From assembly GCA_012522795.1 (NCBI GenBank), contig JAAYJT010000031.1:1-64000 (forward strand): a stretch of DNA of 64,000 bases, read 5' to 3'. The notes below the pieces were generated by a model, which saw only the letters and a list, made by a program, of their open reading frames with translations, was not told the origin of the DNA and ran no database searches. Below are positions 1 to 7,894 of this stretch, piece by piece; the stretch's first letter is position 1; each line of letters opens with the position of its first letter. A program made the translations under genes and the position numbers. Source of the stretch: Bacteroidales bacterium. GTDB lineage: Bacteria > Bacteroidota > Bacteroidia > Bacteroidales > JAAYJT01.

Positions 1-248
1 AAATCAAGATTTATCCAAATCCTGCAAGAGATTATATTGAGTTTAATATTCAAAATATAATGTTCAAAACTGCTGATCTAATAATATTTGATATTTTCGG
101 CAGATATGTTGTTAACAAAGAAATTACAACACCTTATGCCAGAATTGATGTAAGTAAATTGCCTGCAGGTATTTATTTTTATAGACTAATAATAGATGAA
201 GATATACTTTCAGGAAAAATTGTAATATCTGATTTGTTATTCAGGTAG
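1..248 (+). CDS. T9SS cargo protein, C-terminal sorting domain (5' end outside window)
   Basis: Only the last ~82 codons are present; the open frame runs from base 3 to the stop at 246-248 and enters from outside the window. The translation begins IKIYPNPARDYIEF and continues with a beta-rich segment containing DIFGRYV and LPAGIYFYRL. This is the classic layout of a type IX secretion C-terminal sorting domain (Por_Secre_tail): a YPNPA motif, a 'gR' segment and a 'G.Y.y' strand. Such domains direct proteins across the outer membrane through T9SS and are then cleaved or anchored. The catalytic or adhesive part of the protein is not visible, so no function beyond secretion can be assigned. The internal ATG at 60 is not a real start, because the sorting domain continues upstream of it. 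Confidence 0.85.
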   Translation, partial: IKIYPNPARDYIEFNIQNIMFKTADLIIFDIFGRYVVNKEITTPYARIDVSKLPAGIYFYRLIIDEDILSGKIVISDLLFR

Positions 249-299
249 TAAATAGCTTTGTATTGATTATTCGTTTAATATTGAATTGGTTAGATATAA

Positions 300-452
300 T
301 ACCGGTTGGAAAAATATAATAGACCAATTTTACCGGTTGGCAAAATATAACAGACCAATTATCGCTCCGCTCAATTGTTCTGAATGTTTTAACCAACGGC
401 ATTGACGATTTTATATTTACAAAACAGCTTGGACTATTTTGTAAATACAATT
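300..452 (+). repeat. Dispersed non-coding repeat, copy 1 (with 5' tandem duplication)
   Basis: Bases 331-452 are about 93% identical by eye to 40906-41028, in the same orientation. The first ~30 bases (TACCGGTTGGMAAAATATAAYAGACCAATT) occur twice in tandem here (300-330 and 331-360) but once in the other copy. The 3' part contains a perfect 10-bp inverted repeat, ATTTACAAAA and TTTTGTAAAT, around a 12-nt loop (about 416-447), so a transcript could fold into a hairpin. The repeat fills the gap between the T9SS cargo gene and the THX gene. No transposase or convincing coding frame lies inside. It may be a MITE-like or REP-like element; its nature is inferred only. Confidence 0.75.
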
Positions 453-530
453 CTTCTTACTTCACAAAAGATACTCATTATTAAAAAATTTCTTAATTTT
501 ACCGCATAAATTATTAAAATCTTTAAATCT

Positions 531-1394
531 ATGGGCAAAGGAGATAAAAAAACCCGAAGAGGCAAAATAGTTGCCGGAACCTATGGGGTAAGGCGTAAAA
601 AGAAAAGAAAAAGAAAAACAGCAAGCTTCTCAGCAGTAGCATCACCTAAAAAAGAAGCTGCTGAAATAGTAGAAGAAATAATTGCAACTCCGGAAATTAA
701 AGAAGAACCGGTAGCTGAAGTTATTGAAAAAAGTGAAGCTGCAGAAACAAAAACGAGCGAAGCTGAAGCTGCAAAGAAGGCTGTTGAGGAAGCTAAAGTA
801 ACCGAGAAAAAGAAAAAGAAAACAGAAAGCTCTGCAGCAGAAGTATCTCCTGTAAAAGAAGCTGCTGAACTAGTAAAAGAAAAAACTGCAGCTCCGAAAA
901 TTAAAGAAGAACCGGTAGCTGAAGTTATTGAAAAAAGTGAAGTTGTAGAAACAAAAGAGAGTAAAACTGCTAAGGAGGCTGTTAAAGATACAAAAGTAAC
1001 CGAAAAAAAGAAAAAGAAAACAGAAAGCTCTGCAGCAGAGGCATCTCCTAAAAAAGAAGTTGCTGAACTGGTAAAAGAAAAGACTGCAGCTCCGAAAATT
1101 AAAGAAGAGCCGGTAGCTGAAATTATAGAAGAAAGTGAAGTTGCAGAAACAAAAGCGAAAGAAGCTGAAGCTTCTAAGGATACTATTGAAGAGGTTAAAA
1201 CAGCTGAAGAAAAGAAAAAGAAAACAACTGCAAAGAAAACTAAAACTGAGGCAAAGGCTGATGAAGAAAAAGTTCCTGCTGAGGAAAAGAAGAAAAAGAC
1301 AGTAAGCAAGAAAGCAGCTGAGAAGACAAAAGAAAAGGAAGGGGATAAGGAAAAAAAAGAGACTAAAACAGAAGATACAAAGGAGGCTGAATGA
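531..1394 (+). CDS. 30S ribosomal protein THX with long repetitive K/E/A-rich C-terminal extension
   Basis: Residues 1-29 (MGKGDKKTRRGKI...GTYGVRRKKKRKRK) are an almost canonical bTHX/Thx, a 25-45 residue basic peptide that sits in the head of the small ribosomal subunit. Here it runs on without a stop for ~255 further residues of low-complexity Lys/Glu/Ala sequence. The tail has three imperfect tandem units starting near residues 38, 106 and 172 (SPKKEAAEIV, SPVKEAAELV, SPKKEVAELV). Each unit contains KIKEEPVAE or a close variant and ends near EKKKKKT. A fourth region (233-287) is lysine/glutamate repeats. The tail is probably disordered or coiled coil. Start ATG 531 fits the THX family exactly. 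Extended THX proteins may exist in relatives; the tail's function is unknown. Confidence 0.85.
   Translation: MGKGDKKTRRGKIVAGTYGVRRKKKRKRKTASFSAVASPKKEAAEIVEEIIATPEIKEEPVAEVIEKSEAAETKTSEAEAAKKAVEEAKVTEKKKKKTESSAAEVSPVKEAAELVKEKTAAPKIKEEPVAEVIEKSEVVETKESKTAKEAVKDTKVTEKKKKKTESSAAEASPKKEVAELVKEKTAAPKIKEEPVAEIIEESEVAETKAKEAEASKDTIEEVKTAEEKKKKTTAKKTKTEAKADEEKVPAEEKKKKTVSKKAAEKTKEKEGDKEKKETKTEDTKEAE
642..1226 (+). repeat. Three in-frame ~200-bp tandem repeats in the THX tail
   Basis: Units begin near 642, 846 and 1044, about 204 and 198 bp apart, and keep the reading frame. Shared blocks include the DNA for APKIKEEPVAE and EKKKKKTESSAAE. Units 2 and 3 are the most alike, suggesting recent duplication by slippage or unequal crossing over. 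Tail length could therefore vary between strains. Confidence 0.8.
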
Positions 1395-1488
1395 TTTATT
1401 AATGTAGTCTGTTGAAAATCAATTATATTCAAAAATATACACCCATAAATATATTACGATATTTATTTTACAACAATCGAGCGTAGCA

Positions 1489-2910
1489 TTATAAATTACC
1501 GGATAGTTTTGTTGTGTTCTGATCTTTCAGGGATTGAAACCAGTTATTAACCAATTTCCTGAACCGGTTTCCACGGTGTTCAAAATTCATGAACTTATCA
1601 TAGCTCGCTGCTGCAGGGGATAAAAGGCAAGCACGGTTTTCAGAAGTATTTTTAATTGCCTGCTTTACCATTTCATCGAAATTTTTAAACCATTTACATT
1701 GATGCTTTCGTGTCAGACGTGGCTTTAGCATATTCAACATCCGTTTACCGGCATCACCTGTAAAGAAAAAATTTGGTATTTCAGAATTGGCAAGATAATC
1801 AACTAATTGTGAATAATCTATTCCCCGATCGTATCCTCCAAGGAGCAAACAATCAATATCTTTAATGGTATCTAGGGCATAAATAACTGCTTCGGGAATA
1901 GTTGCAATTGAATCATTATAGAATCGTTTGCCGTTATAACTACCAATGAATTCCAGTCTATGCTGTAAGCCCCTGAAGTCTACCAGTGAGTTACAAAAGT
2001 TAAAATCAGTTACTCCGGCTCCAATAAGCGCCGAAAATGCAGCCATCAGATTTAATTGGTTATGTCTTCCTGGCAGAAATTCAATTCCAGTAAGATCGCA
2101 AATCATTTTTAAAGCACCTGAGGTATTCAAAAAAATCTGATCATCCTTAAAACAAGTATTTAAACACGGTTCTGTTCCAAAACCATAAGTTATCTTGTTT
2201 GAAACCAGAGTAGAATGATTTATTAAATCTACAACTGAGTTTTCCTTACCCGGGTAAATCAAAAAATCTTTGCTGGTCTGCCATTTCGCAATATTGAGTT
2301 TAGCAAGCTGATACGACTGAAAATCATTGAAATGATCAAGATGTTCCTGATAAATGTTTAGCAATACGGCAATATGTGGAGAAACTCTTACCTTTTCAAG
2401 CTGATGGGCTGACAACTCAAAAACAATAAGAGTTTCAGGCTGTATCTGGTCTATTACATCGAAAGGAGGCAGACCAATATTTCCAACAAGCAAGGATTTA
2501 TATTTAGCTGAGCTTAAAAGATGATGTATTAATCTGGCAGTTGTACTTTTTCCTTTTGTCCCAGTTATTCCAATGGTCTGGTTGCGATATACCTCAAGGA
2601 ACAGCTCAGTTTGCGAAGTAAGTTTCTCATCAGGCAATGATGCAGGAAACAGGTTTTCAGAAATTCCGGGGCTTTTAATAATTACATCAAAAGATCCAAG
2701 GTCATGAAGATAATTCTCTCCAAAATTCATGATGGTATTTACATGCCGGAATTCATCAATATTTAGAAGCTCAGTGCGCTGATCAGAAAGAGTAATCTGC
2801 TGATCCGGAAGCATTTTCCGCAAAAATCTGTATGTTGACTTGCCTTCAACACCAAGACCAAGGATCAACACTCTTTTTCCAGCAATCTTACTGTTAAAAA
2901 CCTGTTCCAT
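1489..2910 (-). CDS. murD2: MurD2: UDP-N-acetylmuramoyl-L-alanine--L-glutamate ligase
   Basis: A 473-residue Mur ligase. Visible features are an N-terminal Rossmann motif (VLILGLGVEGKST, residues ~14-26), the ATP P-loop GITGTKGKSTTA (~113-124), and C-terminal ligase-domain motifs (GGYDRGIDY, LLSPAAASYDKFMNFEHRG). The GTKGKST form and the coupling to murL (17-bp overlap with its 3' end) match the MurD2/MurL system characterised in Xanthomonas. There MurD2 adds L-Glu to UDP-MurNAc-L-Ala and MurL then epimerises it to D-Glu. The protein acts in the cytoplasm in peptidoglycan precursor synthesis. By sequence alone a canonical MurD (D-Glu adding) cannot be fully excluded; the assignment to MurD2 rests on the neighbour. 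Confidence 0.8.
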   Translation of the reverse strand: MEQVFNSKIAGKRVLILGLGVEGKSTYRFLRKMLPDQQITLSDQRTELLNIDEFRHVNTIMNFGENYLHDLGSFDVIIKSPGISENLFPASLPDEKLTSQTELFLEVYRNQTIGITGTKGKSTTARLIHHLLSSAKYKSLLVGNIGLPPFDVIDQIQPETLIVFELSAHQLEKVRVSPHIAVLLNIYQEHLDHFNDFQSYQLAKLNIAKWQTSKDFLIYPGKENSVVDLINHSTLVSNKITYGFGTEPCLNTCFKDDQIFLNTSGALKMICDLTGIEFLPGRHNQLNLMAAFSALIGAGVTDFNFCNSLVDFRGLQHRLEFIGSYNGKRFYNDSIATIPEAVIYALDTIKDIDCLLLGGYDRGIDYSQLVDYLANSEIPNFFFTGDAGKRMLNMLKPRLTRKHQCKWFKNFDEMVKQAIKNTSENRACLLSPAAASYDKFMNFEHRGNRFRKLVNNWFQSLKDQNTTKLSGNL

Positions 2911-4270
2911 ACAAAATCTTTTTCAACAAGCTTAAAAATGGTTCCTCAAGAAAATGCTGTTCATTAAATTGAGATAAAAGCTTCTCAGCACTTCGGTATT
3001 CTATCTTTGAGTATTTGTTACTATTCATGTAATGCCGAAGTAATACAGGGATATTATTTTCTTCATATTTATTTATAGCCATATGCAAAGCTGTATTTAC
3101 TTCATCCAAAGTGCCAACACATTCAAAAGGTTTTTCATCTTCGATGCCGCACAACTGATCAAAATAAAACAATAACTCATTGTCGTTTAACAGATTACTG
3201 CCAAATATCTTAACAAGTTCTTCAGGATCAAGAAAAGCTGAAAGAATTATAAAAGTAAAAAGGCATTTAGAACATTTACCGCACAATATCCCCTGTTTGC
3301 TACCAGCATTACAACTTCTGAAAACACTGTGATATTGAGAAAAACCTGAAAAAAGTCCGGCGATCTGCAACTCATTTAAAGGGCGTAAGAAACTGAAATA
3401 ATTAAAGTCGTCACTGATATTTTTTCTGCAATACTCTCTGAAATCCTTTTCAAAACCATAGCTTTTTGAATATTGATGATTTATCCCGGTTCCCGGTATA
3501 GTAGGCTCATTGGCGCTGGATTCATTGCTAAGGGCAATGTATCTGGTTTTCCTCAATGTAGCAGAAAGCAAGGAATAAAAGGCAAGCAGTGCTGAAAACG
3601 GAGTATGACCGTTTAAAAAACCTGCTTCATTCATTTTCAGGAGTTCGGGATCAATAGTCCTTTTTACAATCAATACATTTTTTTCTGTTCCAGCCTTTTG
3701 TACTACATTAACAGCTGCCTGAACCGGGTTCAGATAAAAAGGGATAAGTGGCATTTTCAGATTTGAAAGAACACTAAGTGTAACGGCAGAATCCTTACCT
3801 CCCCCAACCGGTATCAAAACTGAATTATCAAGACTGACCTGTTGTTTTTCAAAAGCCTGATCGTTTTTATTTCTGATCTCAAGAAAATGGTTAAAATCCG
3901 GTTCAATTTTATTGGTATAAAAAAACTCGCCTAAGCCATAAAAAAACAATTTCCTCCACCATGCAACTGCAAAATCATTCAAAGCAAAAGGTTTCACAAT
4001 AAGTACAGGAGGACAAGCTGCTTTCCAGTAACTTATGATTTCAACCATGCCAATATGAAAAACCAGATTATTCAGTAATGTATCGGGTAAGGCATTTATG
4101 TTATTGATATTTTCAATATAAAATTCAGGTGAAAATTTAATTTTATCAGCCAGATTAAAAACAAATTGCACCTTTAACGAGTTAATATTCTTATAGATAT
4201 GATATTTCTCAAAAACCATGAACGGATATTCGTTTCTCAGGTTCAGATACTTTTTATTAGAGTTGGACAT
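2894..4270 (-). CDS. murL: MurL: UDP-MurNAc-L-Ala-L-Glu epimerase
   Basis: A 458-residue protein with an ATP-pyrophosphatase-type motif (LIPVGGGKDSAVTLSVL, ~residues 151-167). It also has conserved stretches I recall from MurL proteins: ISYWKAACPP, GLGEFFYTNKI, NGHTPFSALLAF, SNEPTIPGTGINHQYSKS and the cysteine motif LCGKCSKCLFT. MurL converts the terminal L-Glu of UDP-MurNAc-L-Ala-L-Glu to D-Glu in an ATP-dependent reaction, replacing glutamate racemase MurI. It lies upstream of murD2 on the same strand with a 17-bp overlap, so the two are probably translationally coupled. ATG 4270 is the first good start, about 50 nt below a TAnnTTTG box. Function is assigned from motif memory plus context. 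Confidence 0.8.
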   Translation of the reverse strand: MSNSNKKYLNLRNEYPFMVFEKYHIYKNINSLKVQFVFNLADKIKFSPEFYIENINNINALPDTLLNNLVFHIGMVEIISYWKAACPPVLIVKPFALNDFAVAWWRKLFFYGLGEFFYTNKIEPDFNHFLEIRNKNDQAFEKQQVSLDNSVLIPVGGGKDSAVTLSVLSNLKMPLIPFYLNPVQAAVNVVQKAGTEKNVLIVKRTIDPELLKMNEAGFLNGHTPFSALLAFYSLLSATLRKTRYIALSNESSANEPTIPGTGINHQYSKSYGFEKDFREYCRKNISDDFNYFSFLRPLNELQIAGLFSGFSQYHSVFRSCNAGSKQGILCGKCSKCLFTFIILSAFLDPEELVKIFGSNLLNDNELLFYFDQLCGIEDEKPFECVGTLDEVNTALHMAINKYEENNIPVLLRHYMNSNKYSKIEYRSAEKLLSQFNEQHFLEEPFLSLLKKILYGTGF

Positions 4271-4316
4271 GGTAGAAATGAAAATTTTGACTATCTTTAC
4301 GCTTTCAAAATCACTG

Positions 4317-4324
4317 CAAAAGTA
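4317..4324 (-). promoter_or_regulatory. Candidate -7 box for murL-murD2
   Basis: Read on the minus strand this is TACTTTTG, a perfect match to the Bacteroidota -7 element TAnnTTTG, 47 nt before the murL ATG. No convincing -33 TTTG is seen at the right distance, so this is a weak single-element call. Confidence 0.35.
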
Positions 4325-4370
4325 ATGATTGCAATTGCATATAGTTTTAAATACTGAAGTATTAAATAAA

Positions 4371-4955
4371 ATGTCAGTAAAACGCGAAAATAAAAGATAC
4401 GGTTTAATGCCTCCGGCACCGGGCAGGATCCTGATTTCAGAGCCCTTCCTGCAGGATTTCTATTTCAGGCGTTCAATAGTTTTATTGGCTGAACATAATG
4501 AAGAAGGTTCGTTTGGAATTATAGTCAATAAACGGGTGGATGTTCGTTTTAATGATGTCATAAAGGGATTTCCAAAATTTAATGCTCCTTTGTATCTTGG
4601 AGGTCCGGTTCAAACCAGTAATTTATATTTCATTCATACTTTGGGTGATGCAATTGAAAACAGCCTAAAACTCACCAAAGGAATTTATTGGGGTGGTGAT
4701 ATTGAGCAGGTTAAAGAAATGATGACTCTTGGACAGTTAAATCCTGAAAATATAAGGTTTTTTATTGGTTATGCCGGTTGGGTAAGCAAACAACTTGACC
4801 GCGAACTTGATGAAAATTCGTGGGTTGTTGCTACTGCTACTACTGAGCAGCTAATTACTCAAAATCCTGAAAATTTATGGCGTAATATAGTAAAGACACT
4901 TGGAAAAGACTTTGCTATATGGGCTAATTACCCTCCCGATCCTTTACTCAACTGA
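4371..4955 (+). CDS. YqgE/AlgH family protein
   Basis: About 194 residues from ATG 4371. The core matches the YqgE/AlgH (DUF179) family: GRILISEPFLQDFYFRRSIVLLAEHN, then EGSFGIIVNKR, LGGPVQ, LYFIHTLG, and FFIGYAGWVSKQLDRELDENSWVV. The family is widespread and its biochemical role is unsettled; AlgH was linked to alginate transcription in Pseudomonas. A longer frame back to 4329 would need a TTG start and adds residues without family resemblance, so 4371 is preferred. It diverges from murL, and its 3' end overlaps the convergent membrane-protein gene by 12 bp. Confidence 0.85.
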   Translation: MSVKRENKRYGLMPPAPGRILISEPFLQDFYFRRSIVLLAEHNEEGSFGIIVNKRVDVRFNDVIKGFPKFNAPLYLGGPVQTSNLYFIHTLGDAIENSLKLTKGIYWGGDIEQVKEMMTLGQLNPENIRFFIGYAGWVSKQLDRELDENSWVVATATTEQLITQNPENLWRNIVKTLGKDFAIWANYPPDPLLN

Positions 4956-5753
4956 AACTCCGGTAGTATGATCAATCTCAGAACCAAGCATACTGTGAGG
5001 TATGAGATAAACTAATAGCAATACCACAGTTGCTATTATTACCCAGGTTCTTTCCTGTCGGTTTTTATGTAGTCTTATAAGTGCTATGATCCATATAATC
5101 AGAGCTAATGCTGTTTTATTATCTGTAAGATCGGTACCAAGAGGCCAGCCTGTCCAATAAGCACCAAAAGCATATTTCTGCACTATCGGTCCAAATACAG
5201 CACCACCGAGTGCAAGGAAAACAACTGTGAACCACGCCAGAATGTAAGTTTTTGGTCGCCTAAACAAAGCCTCAAGACCTGTACGTATTGAAAATATTAT
5301 TGCAAAAAGCATGAAAAGTATATGTGGAACAAGTATACCGTCAGGTACAACGCCTTTAAAACGTATAATTACATTTTCATCATTAAGCTTTATGTTCTGA
5401 TCAGTGTATTGCAACACAACATCATACATAATTTTACCCGCTGATGGTTGATTTGGCAGATAAGCCACCAACTCCCCACCTTCTCTTATCATTTGTGTTT
5501 CAGTCCATGAATCATAACTTTTATAACGGCGATATTTTACAATACCATTGATACCGCGGTTTGAAGCCTTAATACGTATGGCAGCATCGGCACCGGTTTC
5601 ATGAGTTCTCATCAATTTATATTTTATTTGTTCGCCTGCTATTTCAACTTTACCTCTTACCGGTTTTGTAGGTCCGGTTCTCCGCTGATAAACTGATGTG
5701 CCAAGTGTCAGTACTATTGTAAGAATCCACAGTATCAAAGAGTTGACTTTCAT
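4944..5753 (-). CDS. Conserved membrane protein of unknown function
   Basis: A 269-residue protein I cannot name. It has an N-terminal hydrophobic helix (residues ~5-20) and a soluble beta-rich extracytoplasmic region (~30-130; fibronectin-like strands with YRRYKSYDSWTE and MYDVVLQY). Four or so transmembrane helices follow in 140-260. Histidines sit at membrane edges (VPHILFML, IPHSML), and there is a conserved-looking loop (GPIVQKYAFGAYWTGWPLGTDLTDNKT). Such His placement could ligate heme, but no CxxCH or other definite heme motif is seen. It appears to be monocistronic and convergent with yqgE. Confidence 0.7.
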   Translation of the reverse strand: MKVNSLILWILTIVLTLGTSVYQRRTGPTKPVRGKVEIAGEQIKYKLMRTHETGADAAIRIKASNRGINGIVKYRRYKSYDSWTETQMIREGGELVAYLPNQPSAGKIMYDVVLQYTDQNIKLNDENVIIRFKGVVPDGILVPHILFMLFAIIFSIRTGLEALFRRPKTYILAWFTVVFLALGGAVFGPIVQKYAFGAYWTGWPLGTDLTDNKTALALIIWIIALIRLHKNRQERTWVIIATVVLLLVYLIPHSMLGSEIDHTTGVSVE

Positions 5754-5843
5754 TTTCAGTAATGTGTTTTTAATAAATCATGGAATACTCAAATATTAAA
5801 GTTAACAATCCACTTTCAGGATTGTTGCAAAATTCAGGGTCAT

Positions 5844-5880
5844 AAAAACAAAAACCCCGTAAATTAACAACTTACAGGGC
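5844..5880 (-). terminator. Rho-independent terminator after tRNA-Met
   Basis: On the minus strand CCCTGTAA pairs with TTACGGGG (one G-T pair) around a short loop, followed by TTTTTG and TTTTT. It lies directly 3' of the tRNA gene. Confidence 0.75.
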
Positions 5881-5887
5881 TAATATG

Positions 5888-5961
5888 TAGCGAGGACGAG
5901 AGTTGAACTCGCGACCTTCGGGTTATGAATCCGACGCTCTAACCACCTGAGCTACCTCGCC
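5888..5961 (-). tRNA. tRNA-Met (anticodon CAT)
   Basis: The 74-nt minus-strand sequence folds as a cloverleaf. The acceptor GGCGAGG pairs with CCTCGCT (one G-U), the D arm is GCTC/GAGC, the anticodon loop is TTCATAA, and the T arm is GCGAG-TTCAACT-CTCGT with A73 as discriminator. CCA is not encoded. The anticodon CAT fits elongator Met, initiator Met or lysidine-modified Ile2. The G1-U72 wobble argues against the mismatched 1-72 pair of an initiator, so elongator Met is the best call, with Ile2 as the alternative. Confidence 0.9.
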
Positions 5962-6021
5962 ATGAATTTTAATGAACTTGCTTTAACCGGGATTAAACCG
6001 TTAAATCTTAATTTTCGGCTG

Positions 6022-6051
6022 CAAAATTAAAAATAATATTAATTCAGCAAA
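6022..6051 (-). promoter_or_regulatory. Promoter of the tRNA-Met gene
   Basis: Minus-strand TTTG, 18 nt, then TAATTTTG: a full match to the Bacteroidota housekeeping promoter. It is ~60 nt upstream of the mature tRNA 5' end. Confidence 0.6.
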
Positions 6052-6113
6052 GCACTTCTTAAATTTGACTATTCACAAAAGCATTTATTTTATTAAAACA
6101 GCTTAATACTAAA

Positions 6114-7379
6114 TCATTTTGTATCCAGGGTAGGTTTCCTAAAATCCATTCCTGCGGGCACCTGAAAGATTTCAAGATCAAACTGCGATACAGAAGCAAG
6201 AATATGATCAAAAATATCTGACTGTAGCTGTTCATAATTAACCCAGGCTCTGTCGGCACTAAATACATATATTTCCATAGGCACACCTTTTTCATTAGGA
6301 TGTAGTTGCCTTACCATCAATGTCATATCCTTGTTCAACAATGGATGATTCATTAAATACTCTTTCAGATAGGCTCTGAACACTCCAATATTGGTTTGCC
6401 GACGTCCGTTAACTATTACCGTGCTATCAATATTATTTGCTGTATTATATTCTAGGAGCTCCTCTTCCTTATTGTCAATATAATCCTTTATCAGATGGAT
6501 TTTCCTGAAACGCTCAAGCATTTCAGGAGTGCAGAATTTAACACTGTTCATATTTACCAGGATTGAGCGTTTAATACGTCTGCCCCCTGATTCAGTCATC
6601 CCTCTCCAGTTCCTGAACGATTCACTTATAAGTGCATAGGTAGGAATGGTGGTTATACTCATATCCCAGTTTCTTACTTTAACGGTAGTAAGGTTCATAT
6701 CAATTACCGAACCATCTGCATCGTATTTTGGCATTTCAATCCAATCGCCAGGTCTTACCATATCAAGTGCCGACAATTGGACACTACCAACCAATCCCAG
6801 TATTGAATCCTTGAATATCAGCAGCAAGATTGCAGAAATAGCTCCCATTCCGGTTAAAATAGGCCAGGGAGAAGTACCTATCAGAATTGAAAGTACCAGC
6901 ACTCCTACAATAATATATATAATGATCTTAACTACCTGAATATAACCCTTTATCGGTTTCACCTTTGAAATATCATATTGCTGATAGATATCATGAGCTG
7001 AATTTAAAAATGCATTAATAATGGATGTAAGAACAGACACAATATAAACCTGCAATGTAACCTGAACAAGCCTGCTTAGTCCAGAAATATCTTTAACGAT
7101 GTCAGGTCCAACCTTATAGATGATCATGGCAGGGATCAAAAGGATAATTCGTTGAAAGAATCTGTTCTCTACTAAAATATCGTCCCATTGGCTAGCAGTC
7201 TTCTTTGCAAATGCTTTAATTACTGTCAGAACTATATATTTCAGTATCAGATATATAATAACACCAAGCAATACTAATGAACCAAAAATAATAAGATTAC
7301 TCAGTTTCAGTGCAGTAACTTCAGAGATTGACATACTTGTCAGCCAGGAAATAATTAAATCAGAATATTTTTCAATCAT
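6114..7379 (-). CDS. Mechanosensitive ion channel, MscS family (YbdG/MscM-like)
   Basis: A 421-residue membrane protein close in length to E. coli YbdG (415). Several N-terminal transmembrane helices (residues ~25-190) are followed by the MscS pore/beta domain: GSVQLSALDMVRPGDWIEMP, then VRNWDMSITTIPTYALISESF and NWRGMTESGGRRIKRS. The last motifs are typical of the YbdG/YnaI-type subfamily rather than the small MscS. It should open on hypo-osmotic membrane tension. Start ATG 7379 gives a sensible N-terminus. It stands alone downstream of a 515-bp gap and upstream of the tRNA gene. Confidence 0.88.
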   Translation of the reverse strand: MIEKYSDLIISWLTSMSISEVTALKLSNLIIFGSLVLLGVIIYLILKYIVLTVIKAFAKKTASQWDDILVENRFFQRIILLIPAMIIYKVGPDIVKDISGLSRLVQVTLQVYIVSVLTSIINAFLNSAHDIYQQYDISKVKPIKGYIQVVKIIIYIIVGVLVLSILIGTSPWPILTGMGAISAILLLIFKDSILGLVGSVQLSALDMVRPGDWIEMPKYDADGSVIDMNLTTVKVRNWDMSITTIPTYALISESFRNWRGMTESGGRRIKRSILVNMNSVKFCTPEMLERFRKIHLIKDYIDNKEEELLEYNTANNIDSTVIVNGRRQTNIGVFRAYLKEYLMNHPLLNKDMTLMVRQLHPNEKGVPMEIYVFSADRAWVNYEQLQSDIFDHILASVSQFDLEIFQVPAGMDFRKPTLDTK

Positions 7380-7894
7380 AACAAATTAATACTTTGATCA
7401 ATAACAGATGATAAAGGATGTCTCTAAATCATTAAGAAAATCTCCAATTCCAGTGCAAAGATAGTTATTCATTAGATAATGCCGGACTCCCTGATATTGT
7501 TTTACGAATCTGATTATTTTTTATCATCTCTATCAAACAAAACCCTGGCAGAAAGTTTAAAAAAAGAAAAAATAATTAAATCCTGAACTTTAATGAAATA
7601 ATTTGTTAAACTGACGCAAAAACAAAAAGAATTCTAAAAATTTAAAAATCTAGCTGAGCACATTTTTTAAGCTTATTTTAAAAAGATTATAAAAAGAGCA
7701 AATAACATATGCACAACTGCTTAATATTTATAGCTTTTATCAGGCTCTAACTTATTTATCTTTAATCATATACGAGCGAGTAGATAGTATACAAAAATCA
7801 AACCTCAAACCTCAGAGTGCTGTTAAAAAATGTTAATCTAATTGATTATTAACGAGTGATTCATTTATTTTGCACACAAATTAACATATCGAAT
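7380..7894. other. Non-coding gap between divergent mscS-like gene and gldA
   Basis: No credible gene on either strand; very AT-rich. It holds a perfect minus-strand -7 box TATCTTTG at 7456-7463, ~77 nt before the mscS ATG. Towards gldA it holds a weak promoter-like arrangement (TTG at 7842-7844, then a near-match around 7865-7872). The frame continuing upstream of gldA to 7856 needs a GTG and is not supported. No RNA structure stands out. Confidence 0.5.
7456..7463 (-). promoter_or_regulatory. Candidate -7 box of the mscS-like gene
   Basis: TATCTTTG on the minus strand, an exact TAnnTTTG match in non-coding DNA upstream of the channel gene. No clear -33 element is visible. Confidence 0.4.

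Noticed and set aside
241-450. 69-residue minus-strand frame in the dispersed repeat
   Set aside because: It spans the repeat and its flank, is not preserved as a full-length frame in copy 2, and has no protein-like features.
581-1432. 283-residue Ser/Phe-rich open frame on the minus strand
   Set aside because: It is the antisense of the lysine/glutamate-rich THX tail; its composition simply mirrors AAA/GAA codons and it has no recognisable domain or start context.
4329-4370. N-terminal extension of yqgE
   Set aside because: It needs a TTG start and adds 14 residues without family resemblance; ATG 4371 is better.
7856-7894. N-terminal extension of gldA
   Set aside because: It needs a GTG start and the ABC domain begins naturally at ATG 7895.
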